Shown here: positions 34,471-44,842 of the stretch, in pieces
Layout of the letters: every line of letters starts with the position of its first letter
How positions within the stretch are numbered: the first letter of the stretch is position 1
Assembly: GCA_900199595.1 (NCBI GenBank)
Contig: FZRB01000004.1
Span: 1 to 64,000 of the forward strand
From: Lachnospiraceae bacterium
GTDB taxonomy: Bacteria > Bacillota > Clostridia > Lachnospirales > Lachnospiraceae
Length of the DNA: 64,000 nucleotides
Reading direction: 5' to 3'
Program-made: the position numbers and the translations under genes
Notes under the pieces: model-generated
Seen by the model: the letters and a program-made list of their open reading frames with translations, nothing else
Database searches by the model: none
What the model was told of the DNA's origin: nothing

Positions 34471-36192
34471 TTATTCTCCTTCTCTTCCGTCTATTGTGAT
34501 TCTTCCTCTTCCGTGTTCTTTACTGTAATACAGAGCCTGATCCGCGCGATCTACTACATCATCGACACTTTCACAGGTTTCCGGATATGAAGCAAGTCCC
34601 ATACTGACATTGACTTTAATCTTCAGATCCTCGAACTCAACAGTATTTTGAACTATTTCCTCGTGCATCCTTTCAAGTATATCATTTGCACGAGCTATAT
34701 CCATATCCTTAAGGATAAGCAGGAATTCCTCTCCTCCGAATCTTACTGCAGTACCATTATACAGCTTTGCATACTTATCATCGATGGAAGCTACCATCTT
34801 GATAACCTCATCTCCTGCAAGATGTCCATAGGTATCATTTACATTTTTAAAATGATCTATGTCCATCATGGCAACCGTAAGAGAAACTCTTTCTCCGGTT
34901 ACTTCTGACTTAAGCTCAGGGAAGAACTGGTTAAAGTAGATACGATTAAATATCTTGGTAAGACCGTCCTTCTTAGCCATATCTTCAGTCTTAAGATAAA
35001 GTCTGTCTGAGATAAGTGCTGATGTAAAGTCCATTACAGATGATTCATAGAAAGAATATCCATTAAGGAAGAATTCGTATTTACTTGATGTAACAACCAT
35101 TACACCGTATATATTTTCATTTTCATAAGCCGGAAATGCAACGGCATTACATATATTTCCACCGGTCAGATATGGATATTTAAAATCATAATTATCACAA
35201 AGCACAAGTGGTTCCAGACTATCTCTTCTTTTTATAGCATTATATATATCATATAAATCCTGTTTAAGAAGTGTTGTGGAAACATCATTTGCTGATATAA
35301 CATCCAGATATGGAGAATCATTCATATAGATGCCTTTGTCTATATAAAAACCAACCGCACCGGCCTTCTTAACCTTCATGATATTATCGATCATGACATG
35401 AACGTTCTTCTCAACATCAAAGCTGGCTGAAAAGTATTTCATAACCTCGATAAGCGATCTTGATTCTTCGTTTGATTTTTCAAGATCATCATTAGCCTTG
35501 GTAAGATTGATCTTCTGATAATTGATCTCGCTGTTTACCTTCTCAACCTTTTCCCTGAATTCAATAAGCTTATCATTTTCAGCAATAAGATCAGTATTCT
35601 GAAAGTACAGCTTAGTATACTTATCATCCATCTTCTTTATTGTGGAAGAATACATATCATAAATAACATAGGTCACTATAAGGACTATGAGTATGGATGC
35701 AACATACATGACAAACCATACTCCCTCAACCTCTGACCTGAGATGTATAAAGAAAAGAATAAGTGATGCAATACCCATAACCGTAATAACTCTTACGGTA
35801 TTGGAATAGCTGTTAAATATATCACATAACAGAATTTCCTGAACAATTATATACAGACACATAAAATATACTGAAATAAAAAGAATATGCGGCAATACAC
35901 TGAAAATCGATCCCACAGATAATATGATAACAAAAAGATAGGTTCTGATTTTAAAAAGAATTGCAGGAAATTTTAACGCTCCCTCTTCTATTCCGGTTAT
36001 TCTTTTGGAAATAAATATCTCGTCAAACGCGAAAAAAAACAGACCTGTAAGAGAATAATAAAAAAGCAGGAAATTACTCTTAGTAAGTCCGGCTCCACGT
36101 GAAAGAAGAGCTACAGCAATAAGGGCTCCATATACAATTCGGTTATATTTAAATAATTTCTTTAAATACTCTATCTTAAACTCGTTCGACAT
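34471..36192 (-). CDS. Membrane GGDEF-domain diguanylate cyclase with GAF-like middle domain
   Basis: A 573-residue signalling protein. Six or so membrane helices occupy about residues 15-195, followed by a coiled coil (about 200-260), a GAF-like region (about 265-400) and a GGDEF domain (about 410-573). The active-site motif is GGEEF at 486-490, preceded by MMDIDHFKNVNDTYGHLAGDE, so the enzyme should be competent to make cyclic di-GMP. The inhibitory RxxD site normally five residues before GGEEF is not present (LYNG there), implying no product feedback. It is 51 bases from coaE and 4 bases from ackA. The sensed signal is unknown. Confidence 0.92.
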   Translation of the reverse strand: MSNEFKIEYLKKLFKYNRIVYGALIAVALLSRGAGLTKSNFLLFYYSLTGLFFFAFDEIFISKRITGIEEGALKFPAILFKIRTYLFVIILSVGSIFSVLPHILFISVYFMCLYIIVQEILLCDIFNSYSNTVRVITVMGIASLILFFIHLRSEVEGVWFVMYVASILIVLIVTYVIYDMYSSTIKKMDDKYTKLYFQNTDLIAENDKLIEFREKVEKVNSEINYQKINLTKANDDLEKSNEESRSLIEVMKYFSASFDVEKNVHVMIDNIMKVKKAGAVGFYIDKGIYMNDSPYLDVISANDVSTTLLKQDLYDIYNAIKRRDSLEPLVLCDNYDFKYPYLTGGNICNAVAFPAYENENIYGVMVVTSSKYEFFLNGYSFYESSVMDFTSALISDRLYLKTEDMAKKDGLTKIFNRIYFNQFFPELKSEVTGERVSLTVAMMDIDHFKNVNDTYGHLAGDEVIKMVASIDDKYAKLYNGTAVRFGGEEFLLILKDMDIARANDILERMHEEIVQNTVEFEDLKIKVNVSMGLASYPETCESVDDVVDRADQALYYSKEHGRGRITIDGREGE

Positions 36193-36242
36193 GTTAAAAC
36201 CCCAAATAAAAAATAACCAAAATAATTATATCATAAACGCCA

Positions 36243-36830
36243 TTATAATAAAATAAGATTTTTAACCTTCACAGATAACTCATCAGGCGTTCCGGAATTA
36301 TCTATAACAGCATCAGAATTACTGATATAGTAATCCTCATCCGGCTGATTTTTTATAAAATCTTCGGCAATTTCAGCACTGTAGCCTCTTGACTCCATAA
36401 GTCTTTTGATTCTTGTTTCAAGATCAGAACGGATATACCATATCTCATCACATATATCCTTATAACCATCCTGAATAAGAAGAGCTGCCTCAATAACGTA
36501 ATACTTAATATTCTGAGTTCTCTTTTCTTTAATATCTTCCAGTATATACTGTTTTACGGCCGGATGAATAATATCGTTAAGCTGTTTCAGTTTTGGGGCG
36601 CTGTTCATAACTATTTCCCTGAGAACAGTTCTGTCTATCTCTCCGTTTTCTTTAACTATTGATTCACCAAAGCATTCTACTACTCTTCTGTATGTCTCAT
36701 TCCCTGGAAGAAGCAGACTGTGGGCAAGCTTATCAGCTTCTACTGTATATGAACCATTAACTGACTTAATTATATTTAATACACAGGATTTGCCCGAGCC
36801 TATACCTCCGGTTATTCCAATTATTTTCAT
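36243..36830 (-). CDS. coaE: Dephospho-CoA kinase
   Basis: A 195-residue P-loop kinase, last step of coenzyme A synthesis. Walker A GITGGIGSGKS is at the N-terminus, DKLAH near residue 32, and the LID region SRGYSAEIAEDFIKNQ near residue 145. ATG 36830 is chosen because the following MKIIGITGG is the family start and AGGTGG precedes it. It follows polA closely, the usual pairing. Confidence 0.95.
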   Translation of the reverse strand: MKIIGITGGIGSGKSCVLNIIKSVNGSYTVEADKLAHSLLLPGNETYRRVVECFGESIVKENGEIDRTVLREIVMNSAPKLKQLNDIIHPAVKQYILEDIKEKRTQNIKYYVIEAALLIQDGYKDICDEIWYIRSDLETRIKRLMESRGYSAEIAEDFIKNQPDEDYYISNSDAVIDNSGTPDELSVKVKNLILL

Positions 36831-36881
36831 TGTATTCTTATCCACCTGCAAGTACCCTCATTTCGATATCAGCCGGACAGA

Positions 36882-39503
36882 TCACTTTGCCTCATACAGC
36901 GAATCTCCCGTATGTACATCCACAATCAGTCCAACTGCCAGATCTGCCGCCTGCATCATACATCTTGCCAGCAGTTCCTTCACCTCTTCTGTTTCGTCCT
37001 TATGGGCTTCAATAAGCAGCTCATCGTGTATCTGTAATATCAGTCTGGATTTTAAGCCTCTTTCCTTTATTTCCCGATAAACTTTTATCATAGCCAGCTT
37101 TATTATATCAGCAGCAGTACCCTGAACAGGAGAGTTCATAGCAACTCTTTCACCGAAGGACCTCTGCATAAAGTTAGAACTGTTCAGTTCAGGAATCGGT
37201 CTTATCCTTCCGAACATGGTTTTAACATAGCCATTTTTCTTGGCATCCTCTACCATTTCATCCAGATACTCTTTCACTCTGCTATAGGTTTCAAAATATT
37301 TATCTATATAGCCGGAGGCTTCTTTTCTAGAAATCCCAAGATCTTCTCCAAGTCCAAAGGAGCTTATTCCATATATTATTCCGAAATTAACAGCCTTTGC
37401 TTTTCTCCTCAGCTCGGGAGTAACCTGATCAACCTTAACATCAAAAACCTGAGAAGCTGTTATTGCGTGAATATCCTTAGCCTCATTAAAAGCTCTTATA
37501 AGGGTTTCATCACCGGACAATGAAGCCATAACTCTCAGTTCTATCTGGGAATAATCGGCATCAACAAACACAAATCCGTCTTCAGGTACAAAGGCTTTTC
37601 TTATCTCTCGTCCAAGAGCGGTTCTCGTCGGAAGATTCTGAAGATTAGGATCCGTACTGCTGAGTCTTCCGGTGGCTGTTACCGTCTGGTTAAATGTACT
37701 ATGAATCCTTCCATCAGCTCTGATTGTCTGTATAAGACCCTCAACATAAGTGGATTTTAATTTGGTCAACTGTCTGTACTCAAGAATCTGTGGAATAATA
37801 GCGTGTTCATCCTTAAGCTTTAAGAGAACATCTGCACTTGTAGAATATCCACTCTTTGTTTTTTTTGGACTCTTCAGGCCCATTTTCTCAAAGAGAATAA
37901 CTCCAAGCTGCTTTGTTGAGTTTATATTAAACTCTTCTCCTGCAAGACTATATATCTCTGAGGTAAGTTCATTTATCCTTGTATCCAGTTCATTTCCGTA
38001 TTCTGTAAGAATACTTCTTTCAGTTCTTATACCGGCCTTCTCCATTGAAGCAAGAACGAATAAAGACGGATATTCGATATCTCTGTATAAGGCTTCCATC
38101 CCCTTTTCCTGAATCTGCTTCTTAACGGGTAATGCTGCATTTAATGCAACATAAGCCTTATAACCAAGAACTTTTCTTACGTCATTATCATCGATGGAAA
38201 ATAAAGTTATCTCTTTTTTACCAATAAGCTCCTTTTCCTCGGTCAAGGATAAATCAAGATATTTATCTGCTATATAATCATAGGAATAGCTGCTTTTTAA
38301 AGGGTCCAGAAGATATGCTCCCAGAGAAATATCAAAAAGTCTGTCATCTTCAGCAAAGGAGAATACATCTATATATTCCTTAATACTCAGCATATCTATA
38401 ACTACATTCTCCGGAATATCATTTCTTATGGCTGATAAACCGCTGTCTCTTGTAAGAAATATATTTTCACCGGCTGAGATACAGCCTCCGAAAAGACTGC
38501 CATCCACAATAAATGGACTTAAGCCTATTTCGGTAAGGTCATTATCAACAATATATTTAACAATATCTGAATAGTTTTTTTCTGAAATATTAAAGCTAAA
38601 TTCCTTCTTCTGTTCTTCCTGCTCAGATGATATATCAAATCTTTTCAAGATGCTCTTTAATTCAAGTTCATTCAGACGATCATATACATCAGTCCCAAAT
38701 ATGACACTCTCACTGACTTCAATGTCAGACACGCCTTTATCCAGTTCACAATCCAGCTTGATTGTGGCAAGATCACGTGAAAAAAGAGCCATATCCCTCA
38801 TCTCATCAAGATTCTTCCTTGCTTTATCAGGTTTTATATTATCTATATCAGCAAGTGCAGCTTCAATAGTATGATAGGTCTGAATAATATTTGATGCAGT
38901 CTTTGGTCCTATTCCCTGAACGCCGGGTATGTTATCAGATGCATCACCCATAAGACCTTTCATTTCAATGAATTCAAGGGGAGTAACTCCATATTCCTTC
39001 ATCACATCTTCAGGATAATAGTTTTCAACTGTAGTTTTACCGGCCTTTGTTTTGGGAATACGTATAAGCACGGTTTCTGTCGCCAGCTGAAGAAGGTCTC
39101 TGTCCCCGGACAGAATCGTGGTATTTATTCCCATTCTGTCAGCTTCCCTTGAAAGAGTACCTATGATATCATCAGCCTCATAGCCTGCTTTTTCTATACA
39201 GGTTATACCCATAAGACCTAATATCTCTTTAATAACAGGAAACTGCTCACGGAGTTCATCATCCATGGCATGTCTGGTACCCTTATACTCTTCATACATT
39301 TTATGTCTGAAGGTAGGTGCATGTACATCAAATGCTACAGCTATATGTGTAGGTTTTTCTTCTTCGTATATCTTAAAAAAAATGTTCAAAAAACCAAGAA
39401 TGGCATTCGTATGAATGCCGTTTCCTGCCGTCAAAGTCTTGGGTAATGCAAAATACCCTCTGTTCATTATACTGTTGCCATCAATCAGAAGTAGTTTTTG
39501 CAT
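36882..39503 (-). CDS. polA: DNA polymerase I
   Basis: An 873-residue Pol I for Okazaki fragment processing and repair. N-terminal 5'-3' exonuclease (about 1-290: LLLIDGNSIMNRGYFAL, AGYEADDIIGTLS, GDRDLLQL, GDASDNIPGVQGIG). The central 3'-5' exonuclease-like domain lacks the catalytic Asp/Glu motif, so proofreading is probably absent, as in B. subtilis. Polymerase motifs A (VDADYSQIELR), B (KAVNFGIIYGIS) and C (QIHDELLIEA) are intact. GGAGG before the ATG. The start overlaps the upstream anti-sigma-like gene by 23 bases. Confidence 0.98.
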   Translation of the reverse strand: MQKLLLIDGNSIMNRGYFALPKTLTAGNGIHTNAILGFLNIFFKIYEEEKPTHIAVAFDVHAPTFRHKMYEEYKGTRHAMDDELREQFPVIKEILGLMGITCIEKAGYEADDIIGTLSREADRMGINTTILSGDRDLLQLATETVLIRIPKTKAGKTTVENYYPEDVMKEYGVTPLEFIEMKGLMGDASDNIPGVQGIGPKTASNIIQTYHTIEAALADIDNIKPDKARKNLDEMRDMALFSRDLATIKLDCELDKGVSDIEVSESVIFGTDVYDRLNELELKSILKRFDISSEQEEQKKEFSFNISEKNYSDIVKYIVDNDLTEIGLSPFIVDGSLFGGCISAGENIFLTRDSGLSAIRNDIPENVVIDMLSIKEYIDVFSFAEDDRLFDISLGAYLLDPLKSSYSYDYIADKYLDLSLTEEKELIGKKEITLFSIDDNDVRKVLGYKAYVALNAALPVKKQIQEKGMEALYRDIEYPSLFVLASMEKAGIRTERSILTEYGNELDTRINELTSEIYSLAGEEFNINSTKQLGVILFEKMGLKSPKKTKSGYSTSADVLLKLKDEHAIIPQILEYRQLTKLKSTYVEGLIQTIRADGRIHSTFNQTVTATGRLSSTDPNLQNLPTRTALGREIRKAFVPEDGFVFVDADYSQIELRVMASLSGDETLIRAFNEAKDIHAITASQVFDVKVDQVTPELRRKAKAVNFGIIYGISSFGLGEDLGISRKEASGYIDKYFETYSRVKEYLDEMVEDAKKNGYVKTMFGRIRPIPELNSSNFMQRSFGERVAMNSPVQGTAADIIKLAMIKVYREIKERGLKSRLILQIHDELLIEAHKDETEEVKELLARCMMQAADLAVGLIVDVHTGDSLYEAK

Positions 39504-40053
39504 CTCTTATTTCCTCCCCAAAATCAATTATCCTGTTTACATCTTTTTCCATTCTCTGATATCCACGAATCCTGTCAAAAGCTGTCACTTTATTCTTATC
39601 AGCTATTTCATCGGATACATAAACTCTGTCATATCCCTCTATACACAAATAATCTTCGAGATTATCTTTGAAATAATAATCTCCCTGGCTTTCCATCTTT
39701 GTACGCTGTTCATACAGATACACACGGCTTAATCCACTGGTATAGGTTGCAAATCCCATGATGATAATTGCTATCAGCAAAGCAGAGAATACAGAAAGTG
39801 AAACTCTCTTCTTTGTTTTTGCCTTATGACTCAGTTTATTTAATTCATTCTCAAGATCCCTGTCAAAATCCGAGGAAAGAACCTGATTGTTATCCAGCTG
39901 TCTCATACCAACCATAAGAGTATAATAAATCTCAAGCTCTTTATGACACCTCTTACAGTTTCTCATATGCAGAACAAAATCATTCCGCCTGTTAGCCGGA
40001 ACCTTTCCATCTATAAATGGCATAATATATGATTGTGCTTCAAGATGATTCAT
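39481..40053 (-). CDS. Putative anti-sigma-factor-like zinc-finger membrane protein
   Basis: A 190-residue single-pass protein. The N-terminus has the ZAS-type zinc motif H29-x3-C33-x2-C36 (LHMRNCKRCHKEL), followed by a basic stretch and one membrane helix (about 84-106, VFSALLIAIIIMGFATY) and an 85-residue C-terminal domain outside. This is the layout of anti-sigma factors, but no sigma factor gene is adjacent. It opens the polA-coaE-GGDEF-ackA run and overlaps polA. Regulatory partner unknown; alternative is a zinc-finger envelope protein of other function. Confidence 0.75.
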   Translation of the reverse strand: MNHLEAQSYIMPFIDGKVPANRRNDFVLHMRNCKRCHKELEIYYTLMVGMRQLDNNQVLSSDFDRDLENELNKLSHKAKTKKRVSLSVFSALLIAIIIMGFATYTSGLSRVYLYEQRTKMESQGDYYFKDNLEDYLCIEGYDRVYVSDEIADKNKVTAFDRIRGYQRMEKDVNRIIDFGEEIRDAKTTSD

Positions 40054-40094
40054 ATATTTTTATTACCTCATTTATGACCTTTGACCCTTATCGT

Positions 40095-40123
40095 AGTATA
40101 ACTCAAAAAAGAATCCCAGACAA
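40095..40123 (-). promoter_or_regulatory. Possible promoter of the zinc-finger/polA operon
   Basis: TTGTCT (40118-40123), 17 bases, TATACT (40095-40100). The -35 box is inside the descending arm of the ilvC terminator. Spacing is ideal, hexamers moderate. Confidence 0.5.
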
Positions 40124-40143
40124 GCTTGTCTGGGATTCTTTTT
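40105..40143. terminator. Strong terminator after ilvC
   Basis: A perfect 14-bp palindromic stem GAATCCCAGACAAG / CTTGTCTGGGATTC (40111-40138) flanked by A6 and T5 tracts, able to act on both strands. It ends the 13-kb rplS-to-ilvC gene run. Confidence 0.93.
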
Positions 40144-40167
40144 GAACTTAAGAGTTAAAACCATATA

Positions 40168-41205
<1,038 letters not shown>

Positions 41206-41222
41206 TTAATATATAAATAAAT

Positions 41223-41726
41223 TTATTTATTATCTGTTTTATCATCATACAAGCCTCTTGTAAGACCGGTTATACCTGTTCTTACCAGCTCCTGTATCTC
41301 GAAGCCGTCCAGAAGATTTATAAACGCCTGTATCTTATTTATTGTACCTGTGAGCTCAACTATGAGTGATTCAGGAGATACATCAACTATATTTGCTCTG
41401 TAGACATTTGCCACACTGATTATCTGCTGTCTCTCTTCATTGCTTGCCTTTACCTTAAGAAGAACAAGCTCTCTGCAGACAGATTCACCATCCTTAAGCT
41501 CTGTAATCTGTATCACATCCTCAAGTTTATTAAGCTGATTCTTTATCTGTGATAGAATCTTGTCATCTCCGGTAACAACAACAGTCATTCTGGAATATCT
41601 CGGATCCTGTGTCACACCTACAGTAAGGCTGTCGATATTATATCCTCTTCTGCTGAACATTCCGGACACACGGCTCAGAACACCAGAAGTATTATCTACA
41701 AGAAGTGAAAGTACTTTTGTTCTCAT
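41223..41726 (-). CDS. ilvN: Acetolactate synthase small (regulatory) subunit
   Basis: A 167-residue regulatory subunit with an N-terminal ACT domain (LSLLVDNTSGVLSRVSGMFSRRGYNI) and the C-terminal half typical of IlvN/IlvH. It binds valine and activates the catalytic subunit. Its presence without ilvB means the catalytic gene is elsewhere. The upstream gap of 53 bases has no room for a T-box. AAAGGATG site before the ATG. Confidence 0.96.
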   Translation of the reverse strand: MRTKVLSLLVDNTSGVLSRVSGMFSRRGYNIDSLTVGVTQDPRYSRMTVVVTGDDKILSQIKNQLNKLEDVIQITELKDGESVCRELVLLKVKASNEERQQIISVANVYRANIVDVSPESLIVELTGTINKIQAFINLLDGFEIQELVRTGITGLTRGLYDDKTDNK

Positions 41727-41779
41727 GTTGTCACATCCTTTCTGCTTTGTAATAAACCTACCCGTTAATTTTAGTTTTT

Positions 41780-42559
41780 CTATTCTTTAATGTCAAGCGC
41801 TTTTAAGCTGGCGATAACATTTCTCATAAGTGTTCTGAAAAACTCACCTGTCATATCAGCTATTTTTTGAACCTCTTCGTGTGAAAGGGGTTCTCCACTC
41901 ATTCCTGCAGCAAGATTAGATATACATGATACACCACAGACTCTAATTCCTAAAGCGTGAGCATACATAGCCTCTACTGCTGTACTCATTCCAACTGCAT
42001 CCGCGCCGAGAGTTCTGAAAGCCTTTATCTCAGCTGGTGTTTCAAAATTAGGTCCGGACGTCTGAATATAAACACCTTCCTTAATGTCTCTTCCAAGCTT
42101 TTCTGCTTCATCTCTGATGATAGCAGAAAATTCTTCGTCATAGACCTTTGTCATATCATGAAATCTTGCACCCGTCTCAGCTGTAAGATCAACTCCGATA
42201 AGAGGTGAAGGAACAAATGATGATATATGATCACGAATGATCATCAGGTCTCCTCCCGAAAAGGATTCGTTTATCCCGCCAGCCGCATTTGTCAGTATCA
42301 GCTTATCCACTCCAAGTTCATCCTTCATATATTTGAAGGGCTTCACCACCTGCTGCATGCTGTAGCCTTCATAATAATGGATACGTCCCTGCATGGCCGC
42401 AATCCTTATACCATCCAGCTCACCAACAACTATCCGTCCCTTGTGTCCTTCCACAGTAGACTTTAACGATGAATCTATCTCGCTGTAATCAATAATTTTA
42501 TCGGCTCTTATCTCGTCAGCAAGCTGACCGAGGCCTGACCCCAAAGTAATCGCTATCAT
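41780..42559 (-). CDS. punA: Purine nucleoside phosphorylase, PNP-I type
   Basis: A 259-residue trimeric-type purine nucleoside phosphorylase. Motifs: phosphate-binding GSGLGQLAD near the start, GHKGRIVVGEL, GRIHYYEGY, TNAAGGIN, SGPNFETPAEI and MSTAVEAMYA. The N-terminus is shorter than usual, beginning MIAITLGSGLG where other members have about 25 more residues. ATG 42559 has GAGGGGAACAT; an in-frame reading from 42580 lies in the transpeptidase gene. Confidence 0.93.
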   Translation of the reverse strand: MIAITLGSGLGQLADEIRADKIIDYSEIDSSLKSTVEGHKGRIVVGELDGIRIAAMQGRIHYYEGYSMQQVVKPFKYMKDELGVDKLILTNAAGGINESFSGGDLMIIRDHISSFVPSPLIGVDLTAETGARFHDMTKVYDEEFSAIIRDEAEKLGRDIKEGVYIQTSGPNFETPAEIKAFRTLGADAVGMSTAVEAMYAHALGIRVCGVSCISNLAAGMSGEPLSHEEVQKIADMTGEFFRTLMRNVIASLKALDIKE

Positions 42560-42569
42560 ATGTTCCCCT

Positions 42570-43955
42570 CTAATAAACAATAACAGGCATTCCGTCTTCT
42601 ATTTCCATAAAAAGCTCTTCAGCCATGTAATACGGCATATTTATGCAACCATGGGAACCATCATACAAATAGATATCTCCTCCAAAACCACCTCTCCAGG
42701 TAGCATCATGGAATCCTATACCTCCGTTAAATGGCATCCAGTAGGTAACCTTCGTCTCATAATCCTCACCCTTCAGAGTTGCAGGTGACTGGTGATAATC
42801 AACATCATATATTCCGGGAGGTGTTGAACGTCCCAGATTAACATTACCTGTTACCACCTCAGTATTCAGAACAAGTCTGTAATTTTTGTAATAATACATC
42901 ATCTGGGCATTGAGATCCACCTCAGCATATGTGCCACCTATATCATCACCATTTTTTCCATAGGTAAAGCCTGAATGTATAAACTCCGGAGGACGTCTCA
43001 TACCTCTGTGATGTATCAGATCAGAATATAATGAATCTGTTTCCTTCTCAACATCCATTTCCCAGCCATAATCGGAATTGGTCACTGTTACCAGATCATG
43101 ATTATGATTTTTAAACTTTCTGATGCTTGAATATGTATCATGTAATCTTGCAAAACCTTCGAGTATTTCTGCTACTCTCTGCTTGCTTATAATAGTATCA
43201 TAGGTATCGGAGATTTTTATCACTCCGTAAAGCTGAAACGGTTCAAGTGCTATCTCCGTATCGGCATATTGATATATCACATCCAGTCCGACTATTGTAT
43301 TACAGTAATCAACACATTTTTTTACCTTTGCCGAATCAACTGTGTATTCAGAGATCTTATAAAAGCCCTCTTCTTCAATATCCAGACGAGGCTCTTCGTT
43401 CATCACTGATTTTTCTATGGCAGCAATAACTCCGTCTGTATCCTCTATTACTGAGCCGGGATCCTGAGCAACTGCCACTACGATTCCATCTTTTCCAAGC
43501 TCTATTGTGGGATTCTCGGGTTCTTTCATATTTTCAGGTCTCATAGAATCAAAGCTTTCTACAAGATCAATAAGCTTCGCTTCGTTATATGTGATCTTTT
43601 TCTCTATTTCATAACCCGGGACAAAAAAGCTTTCCGGCCAAAGATATGCAACCTGCCCATTTTTGATTTTTTCCAAATCTTCAGTAAAGCTGTAGTTCAG
43701 GTCGATATCATGACCATGTATCTGATAATCTGCATCCCTGAATTTAACTTCCAGCACATAGTCTGCAGGATTTTCATACAGTTCTTCTTCAGCTGATTTT
43801 ACCGGCTTCATTCCAAAATAATGACCGTTTATCCATGTTCCCGGAGCATAATTATCTCTGGAAATAATAATTCCATATTCGTATATTAAAAGTACCAGTC
43901 CAAACAAACTGAGTACAGAGATAAGAATCGTCCTTTTAATTCTGCTATCCCACAT
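42570..43955 (-). CDS. L,D-transpeptidase (YkuD) with N-terminal peptidoglycan-binding-like domain
   Basis: A 461-residue exported cell-wall enzyme. One N-terminal membrane helix (TILISVLSLFGLVLLIYEYGI). The middle region (about 60-310) looks like the PG_binding_4 type of repeated domain common in Firmicute YkuD proteins. The C-terminal YkuD catalytic domain shows GIGFHDATWRGGFGG and the active-site DGSHGCINMP with catalytic Cys. It probably makes 3-3 peptide crosslinks. Its stop overlaps the PNP gene region by a few bases. Confidence 0.93.
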   Translation of the reverse strand: MWDSRIKRTILISVLSLFGLVLLIYEYGIIISRDNYAPGTWINGHYFGMKPVKSAEEELYENPADYVLEVKFRDADYQIHGHDIDLNYSFTEDLEKIKNGQVAYLWPESFFVPGYEIEKKITYNEAKLIDLVESFDSMRPENMKEPENPTIELGKDGIVVAVAQDPGSVIEDTDGVIAAIEKSVMNEEPRLDIEEEGFYKISEYTVDSAKVKKCVDYCNTIVGLDVIYQYADTEIALEPFQLYGVIKISDTYDTIISKQRVAEILEGFARLHDTYSSIRKFKNHNHDLVTVTNSDYGWEMDVEKETDSLYSDLIHHRGMRRPPEFIHSGFTYGKNGDDIGGTYAEVDLNAQMMYYYKNYRLVLNTEVVTGNVNLGRSTPPGIYDVDYHQSPATLKGEDYETKVTYWMPFNGGIGFHDATWRGGFGGDIYLYDGSHGCINMPYYMAEELFMEIEDGMPVIVY

Positions 43956-43984
43956 TTTTCATGTTCCCCTGATTAATTAATCAT

Positions 43985-44842
43985 TTATTTAAATCTTAAA
44001 ACTACTATCTCCGGTATATTATTAAATCGGACTTTAATGGAATGCTGGCCTATACCGTTTGTAACGATCATCTCACTTCGGTCTTCCATATATCGTCCAT
44101 AATCATATTTTGGAAATACTCTTAGTCTGGGCGAGATCAAACCACCCAGAAGCGGAAGCCTGATTATCCCCCCATGAAAATGCCCGGACAACACAAGATC
44201 CGCTCCCCAGGAGCGGTAGCCATCGAAAAAGTCGGGTGCATGAGCAAGAAGAATGACATAAGAGTCTTCATTCTTTTTACCTATCATTTCATTAATCTCT
44301 TCAACCGAAAGATCCGGGTGATTTATACGTCCGTATTTTTCTATGGGAATGTCCAGACCATATATATAAGTATTATCAAAAAGCTTAATGCTTTTATTTG
44401 ACAGAATTTTTATACTTCCATCCAATCTCTTCAGATACTTTTTCCAGTCAGCCCCCACCTCATGATAATCCAGAACAAGTCTTTTTTCATGATTACCATA
44501 AGAATAATAAACCTTGTACTCCGACGCAAGCTTATTCAAAAGCTTTTGTGAGGGATGTTTATCTGCAGGATCCTCATTAGAATTAACCATATCTCCACCT
44601 GCAAGAATACATATGGGATCAATATCACGAATAAGGTCAATTATCCTTTTATCAAGCTTTCCTTCCTGGGCCTCATGATAATCAGACATAAAAACAATAC
44701 TTTTTCCTTTTAATTCCGATGGAACATTTTTATCGATAATATACTCTGTTACTTTAAGTTTATTAAGTTCACGAGCAGATTCCAGAAAAAGAATCATTAT
44801 CAGGACTATAAAAACTGCCAGTATAATTAATATATACTTCAT
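43985..44842 (-). CDS. Membrane-anchored calcineurin-like metallophosphoesterase
   Basis: A 285-residue phosphoesterase. An N-terminal membrane segment (ILIILAVFIVLIMILFL) anchors a domain with metal-ligand motifs: MSDYHEAQ, AGGDMVN, SYGNHEKR, LLAHAPDFF and LSGHFHGG. It resembles the YkuE/YaeI group, some of which act on lipid precursors such as UDP-diacylglucosamine-type or isoprenoid phosphates. Substrate here unknown. Immediate neighbours are cell-wall and chromosome genes. Confidence 0.9.
   Translation of the reverse strand: MKYILIILAVFIVLIMILFLESARELNKLKVTEYIIDKNVPSELKGKSIVFMSDYHEAQEGKLDKRIIDLIRDIDPICILAGGDMVNSNEDPADKHPSQKLLNKLASEYKVYYSYGNHEKRLVLDYHEVGADWKKYLKRLDGSIKILSNKSIKLFDNTYIYGLDIPIEKYGRINHPDLSVEEINEMIGKKNEDSYVILLAHAPDFFDGYRSWGADLVLSGHFHGGIIRLPLLGGLISPRLRVFPKYDYGRYMEDRSEMIVTNGIGQHSIKVRFNNIPEIVVLRFK

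Noticed and set aside
41727-41779. T-box or leucine/valine leader before ilvN
   Set aside because: Only 53 bases between genes, with no hairpin and T-tract.
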